From the NCBI RefSeq assembly GCF_004804275.1, contig NZ_STGI01000015.1, positions 62,001 through 126,000 on the forward strand: a stretch of 64,000 nucleotides of DNA, in the 5' to 3' direction. Below the pieces are notes generated by a model. The model did not search any database and was not told the DNA's origin. It saw only the letters and a list, made by a program, of their open reading frames with translations. Positions 57,522 to 64,000 of this stretch are shown in pieces (the first letter of the stretch is position 1; every line of letters starts with the position of its first letter). The stretch is from Herbaspirillum sp. ST 5-3. Lineage in GTDB: Bacteria > Pseudomonadota > Gammaproteobacteria > Burkholderiales > Burkholderiaceae_D. A program made the position numbers and the translations under genes.

Positions 57522-60500
57522 CTAGTTTTGCGTATCTGCGGCCAGGCACTGGGCCACAGCGGTCGGGACATTGAGCTGGAACAGCGAGCCAACGGGAAGC
57601 GTGGTGGTCTTGCCATCCTCGAAGTTGGTGGCGCCGATGCGCGCCGGATCGACTTGGCCGGGGTCGATTGCCATGCCGTCCGACGTATCCCAGAAAGGAT
57701 ACATGAGGAAGGCTTCGTCGCCGTCCTCGCATGCACGATTGAAGAATGTCCCCGGCCCTTCGCCGGAACCGTCGCACTGATGGCGCAGGCACAAGGCGTG
57801 ACCGACCTCGTGCGCCACCACCTGCTGCCAGTCCACCGGGCCGAGCGGGCCGCCTTCGTCGCCGATGAACAGCGGACCGCCGCCGAAGTAGGAATAGGCG
57901 GTGGACACGTCGACGTCGCGCACGAAGAAAAAGTTGAGCGCTCCCGCCACGCCCGGCGCGGCATTGAAGAGGTTGGTGTCGGTGGTGGTATTGAGGCCGG
58001 GCCAGATGTTGGCGTTGTTGTCCGCGACGGTGACCGTGCCGACCGGCTGCACGAGACGGAAAGCAATGCGTGCCTGCAACCACGGGATGCTGATCGAATT
58101 CACCGCGCCTTCCAGGAACAGGTTGGCGATGTCCGCGGCGCTGCGCGTGGTGCCGACGCCGGCCGTGGTGCCGACCACGCGGAAGGCAGCGCAGCGCACG
58201 ACGATGGTATCGCTGATGCGTGCCACACGTTCGCCGCGACTCCTGCCGCCGTCCGGATTCTGCACCACGATCCTGCGCACGCCGCGCAGTCCCCCGAGGA
58301 AGCCGCCCGGCACCTGGATGTTGATGGCGGTGCGCGTGACGCCGACCACCGGCAGGTTGAAGGCGCTGGCAGGCGACACGGAACGGTCTTCGGCCAGCAC
58401 CTGCAATCCGGGACGGAACGCAAGACCAGTCAGCGTCACGCTCTGGTTCTCCACCCAGCGCGTGCCGGGTGCGATGTCATCGAGTTTCGGCAACACGCGC
58501 AGCATCGCGCGGTTGCTGCGCCGTTCCGTCACGCCGGCGGGCCGGATCACGACCGGATGAAAGCCGCCCTCGGAGTCGGTCGGCACCGTGAAGGAGGCCT
58601 GCGTGCCGCTCGTTACCGGCCCGATGTTGACGCCGTCGAAGTAGACGCGGTCGATGGATGGATCGAAATTCTGGCCGGTGATCTGGACCTGTTCTCCCGG
58701 CTCCGCCTCATAGACGTTCAGTGTCAGGATGTGCGGATTATTGAACTCCTGCTGCCATTGCTCCGCAGTGATGGGCAGGATCTGGATCGCATCATCCGGC
58801 GTCGGCGAACCGGGATCGCCTGCGAATCCTTGGGAGCCGGGCGCGCCTCCACCACCGTCGCTGCCGCGTCGTTCGGGATGCTCGTCGCACCAGGTCTCGC
58901 AGTCGGCGGTGCCGGCCGGGCCGCCGAATCCGCCAGTGCCGGGATTGCCGGCCGGACCTCCGGCCCCGCCCTGGCCGGGATTGATATCGATGACCGGCGG
59001 CGCCGAAGCCATCACCGCGATGCCGGGCGGCGTGGTGAGGATCGTCACCCGTCCGCCCTCGCCGCCACGCCCGCCCTTGCCGCCGCGTCCGCCGTCTCCA
59101 CCCTGGCCGCCGTTGCCGCCGAAGCCGACGCCGCGGCAGCAACCGCCGAAGAAGGTGCCGTCCGCCCTCAGTCCCACTGCGCCGTCGCCGCCGCGACCGC
59201 CATCCTGACCGCGTCCGCCGTCGCCGCCGTTCTGTCCGCGCAGATCGATGGGCGGAATATTGCCGGTGGCGTCGAGCAGGTACATGGTCACGATGGGCGC
59301 GGGCGTGGGCGCATCCGCACCGCCGTTTTTCGAGGGATGCGGGAAGGCATCGCCGTCTCCGCCATCCTGCCCGTTCGCGCCGGGCGACGTGCCGTTGGCG
59401 CCGCTCGGCGCCGGGTTGGGCCAGTAGGCATGGGCGGCATCCAGCGCAGGCAGTTCCCAGGAAATGCGGCTGGCGCCGTCGTGCCGGATCGAGGCGGCGA
59501 TCACGACCAGCTCGCGTACTTCCTTGCCGATGATGATCTGCTGGCCGCGGATGTCCCATTCGTTCGCCAGCACGACCGCGGTGTCGTGCAGCACGTCATT
59601 GGGGCGGTAGTACAGGATCGCATTGCCCAACAGCTCGGAGAACGCGTAATGCTGCAGCACGGGGAATGTCGTCGGCGGCTGCACCACCGGCGCGAGATAG
59701 GCGCCGGTGCGCAGCATGCGCATCGGATCGAGGCGGAACCGTCCCAGATCATTGATGCTGCAAACGCCGGCGGCGGACATGAAGGTACGCGCGCGGTCGA
59801 TCCACATGCGGATGTTTTCCGGCGCCATGATCGCTTGCGGCACCGCGGTGCCCAGTCCAGGATTGCGCACCGCCAGCGATTGCAGGATGCTTTCGATCTG
59901 CTGGGTGACGCTGGGGAAGAGGAAGCTGAAGCCCGGCACCAGACGATCGACGGGAAGCTGCGTGTGCACGATGCCGGTCACCATGCCGCCGGAGCTGTTG
60001 GTCAAGGTGAGATGGAACTGGCCGCCGGCCGCGATGTCTTCCGGCGTGATGGCGAGCTTGACGCGCTCCGCGCCTGTCAGCTTGCGCTTCTCGGTGCCGC
60101 GCGGCCCCTGCAGCATCAGTTCGCCCTGCTTGCCCGGCCCGAGATCCACCAGGAATTCTGCCTCGCCGGGATTGCTCGCCGCGAAGCTGCGCGAATAGGT
60201 CGCGTCCGCCGCAAGGCGGATCTGCGCGCGATCCTCGCCGCCGGCGCGCTTTGCGCCCAGCATGCTGCGCGCGGCATTGACCGCTTCGCCGAACAGTCGG
60301 CTGTGAACCGGCACGGCGCGCTTTTCCTTCTGCTGGAGCGCACGATGAAACAGGTCTTCGGGCTCGGCCGCCGCCAGTTCTTCCAGCGTGCGGATACCCA
60401 ATGCGGGAAGCACGCGCGCAACGCCCGCATAGTCGATCGGCAAGCCGTCGAAGTGCCAATCCGGCGGATCGGGATCGATGATGTGCGCCGGCTTCATCAC

Positions 60501-61319
60501 GACCACCGGCAAGTCGATCAGGTCAAGCAGATCGACGACGTCGTTGACATCGCTGTCGTAACAACTGGTGGCAATGCCGTCGTCCACGTCCCAATGGATG
60601 ACGCCGTAGGGGAATTGATCGATCTCGGCAACGCCTTTGACGAGCTTCACTTTTTCGTTGAACACGACGCGCCCGCTGCGCGTGTCGGTGGCGCGTATCC
60701 GGACTTCGGATGCCTGCGTTCCCTTCACTGCCAGGCGCACCTTCGCCGTTCCCCGCGATGGTGAACCGTCGAGCCGCACTGCCGCGCGCGTGACATCACC
60801 CTCGCGAACGACGAGCCGCATCGCGCCCCGCCCTGATGCGGACGATGCCGCCTTCAACTGATATTCACCCGGTGGCAGTCCGCCGGCACGAAAACGCCGC
60901 GTGTTTGCGTCGATGGGAACCGTTTTGTTTCCGGATGGCCCGGTCAGGACAACGGTGCCGGTTTTCACTTGCGCGCCATACGGGTCCTCGAGCCGGATAT
61001 CAATGGCGCCCTGGCCGGATGCGATGGGCAGCTTCGGCAAATCCTTCAGTTCCGCCTGCAGCTTGCCGATCAGGTCGGGCGTCACATCGCGCGTCGGCAC
61101 GACGGCGCGAATCGGCACCTGGCCGGGTCGCTCGACGGTGAGTTCGCTCAAGGGTTCCACTGCTTCGTAGATCTGGGTTCGCGGCGCCGCCGGCGGTGTA
61201 GGAAGAGCACGCATGAAGCGCTTTCCCGTCCCTCGCGGCTGTCGCTCCCTGCCGCCACCCTCGCCCTTGCCGCCCTTGTCGTGACACTCGCAATCTCGCT
61301 TGCCCGGATCATCACTCAT
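57522..61319 (-). CDS. 1265-residue multidomain protein with metzincin-like zinc site, IPT repeats and Gly-rich region
   Basis: GAGGAGGAAGC precedes the ATG at 61319 and fixes the start. Residues 1-30 are charged and Gly-rich without a signal peptide. A helix-hairpin-helix-like segment lies near 297-329 (VARVLPALGIRTLEELAAAEPE). A long Gly-Gly-(D/N/Q/R) region at about 640-840 includes FGGCCRGVGFGGNGG. Two IPT/TIG-like domains follow (about 866-936 and 946-1026). The C-terminal catalytic-type domain has HEVGHALCLRH (1170-1180) and LMYPFW (near 1205), i.e. HExxHxxxxxH and a Met-turn, with Cys at the usual Gly. I know no named family with this layout. Confidence 0.82.
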   Translation of the reverse strand: MSDDPGKRDCECHDKGGKGEGGGRERQPRGTGKRFMRALPTPPAAPRTQIYEAVEPLSELTVERPGQVPIRAVVPTRDVTPDLIGKLQAELKDLPKLPIASGQGAIDIRLEDPYGAQVKTGTVVLTGPSGNKTVPIDANTRRFRAGGLPPGEYQLKAASSASGRGAMRLVVREGDVTRAAVRLDGSPSRGTAKVRLAVKGTQASEVRIRATDTRSGRVVFNEKVKLVKGVAEIDQFPYGVIHWDVDDGIATSCYDSDVNDVVDLLDLIDLPVVVMKPAHIIDPDPPDWHFDGLPIDYAGVARVLPALGIRTLEELAAAEPEDLFHRALQQKEKRAVPVHSRLFGEAVNAARSMLGAKRAGGEDRAQIRLAADATYSRSFAASNPGEAEFLVDLGPGKQGELMLQGPRGTEKRKLTGAERVKLAITPEDIAAGGQFHLTLTNSSGGMVTGIVHTQLPVDRLVPGFSFLFPSVTQQIESILQSLAVRNPGLGTAVPQAIMAPENIRMWIDRARTFMSAAGVCSINDLGRFRLDPMRMLRTGAYLAPVVQPPTTFPVLQHYAFSELLGNAILYYRPNDVLHDTAVVLANEWDIRGQQIIIGKEVRELVVIAASIRHDGASRISWELPALDAAHAYWPNPAPSGANGTSPGANGQDGGDGDAFPHPSKNGGADAPTPAPIVTMYLLDATGNIPPIDLRGQNGGDGGRGQDGGRGGDGAVGLRADGTFFGGCCRGVGFGGNGGQGGDGGRGGKGGRGGEGGRVTILTTPPGIAVMASAPPVIDINPGQGGAGGPAGNPGTGGFGGPAGTADCETWCDEHPERRGSDGGGGAPGSQGFAGDPGSPTPDDAIQILPITAEQWQQEFNNPHILTLNVYEAEPGEQVQITGQNFDPSIDRVYFDGVNIGPVTSGTQASFTVPTDSEGGFHPVVIRPAGVTERRSNRAMLRVLPKLDDIAPGTRWVENQSVTLTGLAFRPGLQVLAEDRSVSPASAFNLPVVGVTRTAINIQVPGGFLGGLRGVRRIVVQNPDGGRSRGERVARISDTIVVRCAAFRVVGTTAGVGTTRSAADIANLFLEGAVNSISIPWLQARIAFRLVQPVGTVTVADNNANIWPGLNTTTDTNLFNAAPGVAGALNFFFVRDVDVSTAYSYFGGGPLFIGDEGGPLGPVDWQQVVAHEVGHALCLRHQCDGSGEGPGTFFNRACEDGDEAFLMYPFWDTSDGMAIDPGQVDPARIGATNFEDGKTTTLPVGSLFQLNVPTAVAQCLAADTQN

Positions 61320-61681
61320 CGCTTCCTCCTCTGTCAAAGAGACATACCGACGCTCGCGGATGCGAACGTCCTGCGGAAATGTCCGGCACTGACAGATCGG
61401 AAAACCGACAGTGGCAATGATTGTTTTGGCTGCGGGCCAAGCCGGCGCGGCCGTTTTTATTGCCAATTGAGTGGGATTCGAACGGGAAAGTTGCGCGCCG
61501 CTACCTCTTCTTCATGAGATAACGCAAGGAGACGCACGGTCCGCACCGAGCGTGCGGAAAGGCGGCGGAAATCGGAAAAAAGCCGGACGCCGCGTGCGAT
61601 CAAGACAGCGACCGGGCAAGGGTGATCGGAGGGAGTAGCGCCTTGCGAACGCAGGCGCAGCTTCTAAAAGAATTCTGAAGG
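61320..61681. other. Intergenic region upstream of the metzincin-like gene
   Basis: This 362-base gap holds the ribosome binding site of the metzincin-like gene at its left end. A hairpin GCGCCT..AGGCGC at 61638-61658 lies just past the stop of the riboswitch-controlled gene. No convincing gene or RNA is visible between them. Confidence 0.5.
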
Positions 61682-61996
61682 CTAGCGCGCCATGCCGTAA
61701 TAGCGTCCGCTCGGTGCGGTGGATTGATAACGTCTTTCCGCAATGGTCCACAGCTTGGCGGCATGGGCATTGCGGTCGTCGATCGCCTTCTTTTCGCTAC
61801 CGCCGGCGACCGCGTCGCCCTGCAATGCGTCCGCCACGCCTTCCTTGAAAGCCGTGCGGAAACGCTCGGAGTCAAAGCACTTGTTCGAGCCCTTGCCGAC
61901 CACGATGGTCATGGTCGAGCCGTCATTAGCAAAGCCGCATTCGGCCGAGGCGGCCAAAGGCAGCAGTAACAGGAGGGCGATCATGAGCTTTGGCAT
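61682..61996 (-). CDS. Small secreted protein under c-di-GMP riboswitch control
   Basis: This 104-residue protein has a signal peptide (about 1-18, LLLPLAASAECG) and two cysteines in the mature part (CGFAND, NKCFDSE) that could form a disulfide. The rest (RTAFKEGVADALQGDAVAGG, AKLWTIAERRYQ) matches no family I recognise. The ATG at 61996 lies about 54 bases after the GEMM-I aptamer, which is preceded by a good promoter. Confidence 0.78.
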   Translation of the reverse strand: MPKLMIALLLLLPLAASAECGFANDGSTMTIVVGKGSNKCFDSERFRTAFKEGVADALQGDAVAGGSEKKAIDDRNAHAAKLWTIAERRYQSTAPSGRYYGMAR

Positions 61997-62049
61997 GGAA
62001 TCCCCATGGAAATGCAAGGCATGCCAATGCCAGAAGCTTGACTTCGCTT

Positions 62050-62137
62050 CAGAAGGCGGCCCCGCTGCCGTGAGAGATGACTCTTTTAGGCCGGAAGCTT
62101 TGCGTCCCGGTCTTTCGACCGGTTTGCCCTGCGGTTA
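62050..62137 (-). promoter_or_regulatory. Class I cyclic-di-GMP riboswitch (GEMM-I) upstream of the small secreted protein
   Basis: On the minus strand the blocks GGGCAAACC, a GAAA-capped stem (CCGGUC-GAAA-GACCGG overlapping), GGGACGCAAAGC, CCGGCCUAAA and GCAGCGGGGCCGCC follow in the order and spacing of the GEMM-I aptamer. No T-run terminator follows, so control of translation is more likely than termination. The start codon is about 54 bases downstream. Confidence 0.93.
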
Positions 62138-62148
62138 GATGTGGATTG

Positions 62149-62176
62149 AGTATAGCAGCTTGTTGCCGTATGTAAA
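62149..62176 (-). promoter_or_regulatory. Predicted sigma70 promoter of the riboswitch transcript
   Basis: TTTACA (62176-62171) and TATACT (62154-62149) on the minus strand are spaced by 16 bases. Transcription would begin near 62141, a few bases before the GEMM-I aptamer. Confidence 0.75.
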
Positions 62177-62508
62177 CTTTATTGCATTGTCATTACTTTT
62201 TGGCAATCTTCTCCCATCCGGCGCCCTCGCAGTTGGATCCCACTTCAGGCGAATCCGGCGCGACACTGCCGCGCGACAAACGTATCGGCGCAATCGGTGA
62301 TTGCCCCACAATGCCGCAATATTTTCGATGACGGGATTTCTCGCCGCAGCAATCATGTCCAAAAGGCGGGCACGCGTTGCGCGCCTTATCTCAGCATTAA
62401 CTCAGCTTTGATGCAGCGTTGACACAGCAGCAAGCAGTTCCCGCAACGTTCCAGTCAGGGAGCCGATAGCGACGCCAGATCGCATGATTCTTCATTGATG
62501 GAGACATT

Positions 62509-62976
62509 ATGGGGCGGCAAAAACAAGGTCTTGCGCAGTCTTTTACCCCTGGCATCTTTCTCGTCGCGGCAGCCCTGCTCGCGGTCGCCGATTGCCGCGC
62601 GGCCTCGCAAGGCATGACCGAAGACGATCTGCGGCATGCGTCGGCGCGTGGCTGGCCGGACAACCTTTTCAATACTTCCCTCTACGCGGCCAACGGCAAT
62701 GTGATCGAGATGTTCGGCGATGCCGGCAGATTCCTCAATCCGCTCGGGTCGCTGCTGGAGGCGGACACCGGCTTTCGGGACGTTGTCTACAATCCCGCCG
62801 ATCCGTCGATTGTGGCGGACCGCGACGGCAGCACGATGATCCGACTGCCGAGCACCATCGGCGAAATCAGCCTTCGCAACATCCGCGTGAAGGGTTCAAA
62901 CGGCGCCAGCTTCGGCAGTGTGACTATTCGGGGAATCGATCTGCGCGGCACGGTCATCAAGATCAGCAAGCACTGA
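62509..62976 (+). CDS. Exported protein of unknown function, pilus-associated type suspected
   Basis: This 155-residue protein has a hydrophobic N-terminal segment (about 12-30, GIFLVAAALLAVADC) that could be a signal peptide, followed by QGMTEDDLRHASARG. The C-terminal half has regular beta-rich segments (IGEISLRNIRVKGSN, FGSVTIRGIDLRGTVIKI). The arrangement recalls FilA/DUF6160-type pilus-associated proteins, but I cannot confirm it. It is divergent from the riboswitch-controlled gene. The gene ends two bases before the convergent MBL gene stop. Confidence 0.72.
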   Translation: MGRQKQGLAQSFTPGIFLVAAALLAVADCRAASQGMTEDDLRHASARGWPDNLFNTSLYAANGNVIEMFGDAGRFLNPLGSLLEADTGFRDVVYNPADPSIVADRDGSTMIRLPSTIGEISLRNIRVKGSNGASFGSVTIRGIDLRGTVIKISKH

Positions 62977-62978
62977 CC

Positions 62979-63623
62979 TTAGCCGAAGCGCATGTCGGCG
63001 ACGAAGGGATTGTTCTTGCGTTCGTCGCCGAAGGTGGATGCCGAGCCGTGCCCCGGCACGAAGGTGACGTCGTCGCCGAGCGGCCACAGCTTGTCGCGAA
63101 TGGAATGGATCAGGGTGTCGTAATCGCCGCGCGGAAAATCGGTGCGGCCGATCGATCCCTGGAACAGTACGTCGCCGACCAGCGCCAGGCGTTCGCCGCG
63201 ATGGAAGAACACGACATGTCCCGGCGTGTGGCCGGGGCAATGGAGTACTTCCAGCGTCTGCGCGCCGAAGGACACGGTGTCGCCGTCCTTGAGCCAGCGA
63301 TCCGGCTCGAAGGGATCGGCGGGCGGAAAGCCCATGCGCCGCGTCGCCTCGCCGAGCTGGTCGAGCCAGAACTTGTCCTCGATATGCGGGCCTTCGATCG
63401 GCACGCCGAATTCCTTGCGCACCAGGTCGGCGGCGGCGCAATGGTCGAGATGGGCATGCGTCAGGAAGACTTTTTCCAGCGTCACGTCGAGTTGCTTCAG
63501 CGCGTCGCGCAGGCGCGGCACATCGCCGCCCGGATCGACCAGCGCAGCGCGCCGGGTCTCTTCACAAACCAGGATGCTGCAGTTCTGCTGATAGGGCGTA
63601 ACGGGGACGATGGCGCATTGCAT
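62979..63623 (-). CDS. Glyoxalase II-like MBL-fold hydrolase (YcbL type)
   Basis: This 214-residue metallo-beta-lactamase-fold protein has FLTHAHLDHCAAAD (HxHxDH), HCPGHTPGHVVFF, GDVLFQGSIGRTD and FVPGHGSASTFGDE. These match the short type II glyoxalase (YcbL/GloC) family that hydrolyses S-lactoylglutathione-like thioesters. The start at 63623 gives the family N-terminus IVPVTPYQQNCSILV. Confidence 0.93.
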   Translation of the reverse strand: MQCAIVPVTPYQQNCSILVCEETRRAALVDPGGDVPRLRDALKQLDVTLEKVFLTHAHLDHCAAADLVRKEFGVPIEGPHIEDKFWLDQLGEATRRMGFPPADPFEPDRWLKDGDTVSFGAQTLEVLHCPGHTPGHVVFFHRGERLALVGDVLFQGSIGRTDFPRGDYDTLIHSIRDKLWPLGDDVTFVPGHGSASTFGDERKNNPFVADMRFG

Positions 63624-63699
63624 GATGAGTCGGTCGGGAAAGAGGTTGCGGGCCGATGCTTTTCGGCCCGCTAGTATGCCACGACCGACCTTGCGGCAC

Positions 63700-64000
63700 T
63701 CAGTCCGCGTAGTTGTTTTCGGTATGGAAGCCGAATAGCATCTGCACCGGATTGTGTTCGTCATACGGCGAATTGGCGTCGCCTTCAATCTGGGTCAGCT
63801 GGTTGCAGAAGCGCGTGATGTGCTTCTTCGTGCCTTCGAAAATATCGTGGTACTCGGCCCAGCCCCAGATGTAGAAAAATTTCGTGCCTTTTTGCACCGC
63901 TTCCAGGTCTTCCTTGCTGAGTGTGCCGGGTACCGCTTCCACCATGCTCTTCGGTCCGGCGATGGTCGGAATCAGGTCTTCGCGCGCATGCGGGAAATCG
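63700..64000 (-). CDS. Partial protein of unknown function (5' end outside the window)
   Basis: The frame is open from the right edge to TGA at 63702-63700, giving about 99 C-terminal residues. It contains KFFYIWGWAEYHDIFEGTKKHITRFCNQL, a pattern seen in small conserved hypothetical proteins of betaproteobacteria. No domain can be named. The ATG at 63945 is internal because codons upstream remain open and similar in composition. Confidence 0.75.
   Translation of the reverse strand, partial: DFPHAREDLIPTIAGPKSMVEAVPGTLSKEDLEAVQKGTKFFYIWGWAEYHDIFEGTKKHITRFCNQLTQIEGDANSPYDEHNPVQMLFGFHTENNYAD

Larger units (their letters stand above)
61997..62508. other. Divergent regulatory region with riboswitch and promoter
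   Basis: This 512-base gap contains a GEMM-I aptamer and its promoter on the minus strand. The part from 62180 to 62508, in front of the divergent pilus-like gene, shows no recognisable gene; its own promoter was not identified. Confidence 0.7.

Noticed and set aside
59000-59400. Tandem repeats that might look like a CRISPR or satellite array
   Set aside because: The periodicity is codon-level GGC/GGN repetition of the Gly-rich region of the metzincin-like protein, with no conserved repeat-spacer pattern.
57528-60764. 1078-codon open frame on the plus strand antisense to the metzincin-like gene
   Set aside because: It mirrors codon positions of the real gene, is rich in Arg, His and Ala without any domain, and has no ribosome binding site. 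High GC makes such antisense frames common.

Overview
The window is GC-rich, densely packed DNA from a betaproteobacterium of the order Burkholderiales. Gene content and order (argS-SPOR-dsbA, bioAFDB, a liu leucine-catabolic locus, aceK, a DUF4148 protein, an NhaR-like regulator) fit the Oxalobacteraceae (Herbaspirillum, Noviherbaspirillum or Herminiimonas type). The genus is an inference from gene content. I saw no rRNA, tRNA, CRISPR array, prophage or complete insertion sequence.

Left part (1-28.6 kb): nearly everything lies on the minus strand and is catabolic. A DJ-1/PfpI protein and a GlxA-type AraC regulator overlap at the left edge. Leucine/isovalerate degradation (liu) then runs right to left from its MerR regulator LiuR: liuA, two hotdog thioesterases, aceK, a thiolase, an SDR, an acyl-CoA dehydrogenase, an acyl-CoA synthetase, liuB and liuC. 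The complete biotin operon bioA-F-D-B follows, and then liuD (biotinylated subunit) and liuE. The genes that make biotin therefore sit between the two subunits of the carboxylase that uses it. Two LiuR-type palindromes flank liuR. One contains the -35 of a good liuA promoter; the other lies between liuR and a divergent metallo-hydrolase gene.

Middle part (28.6-41.7 kb): a haem/cobalamin-type binding protein with an SDR, dsbA, a SPOR protein and argS, then a cyclic-di-GMP neighbourhood. A secreted subtilisin-like protease with a probable outer-membrane C-terminal domain is preceded by a class I c-di-GMP (GEMM-I) riboswitch and a 46-bp near-perfect palindrome, and is followed by a GGEEF diguanylate cyclase. 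After it come an AI-2E family exporter, a MITE-like element whose CTAG target duplication supplies the stop codon of a ribosome hibernation factor gene, an NhaR-like LysR regulator and a class II histone-deacetylase-fold protein.

Right part (41.7-64 kb): a Pat-type acetyltransferase, a five-haem cytochrome with an NHL-repeat lipoprotein, a second GGDEF protein with a degenerate GGGEF site, a Lys/Ala-rich exported protein, a methyltransferase, a SPINDLY/OGT-like TPR glycosyltransferase, a GFA protein, fadH behind a second palindromic mobile element, an HxlR regulator, a DUF4148 protein, and a 1265-residue metzincin-like protein paired with a HEAT-repeat protein. A second GEMM-I riboswitch with a clear promoter precedes a 104-residue secreted protein.

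The most noteworthy points are the two c-di-GMP riboswitches and their unusual targets, the 1265-residue metzincin/IPT/glycine-rich protein, the bio operon nested in liu, and the two short terminal-inverted-repeat elements.
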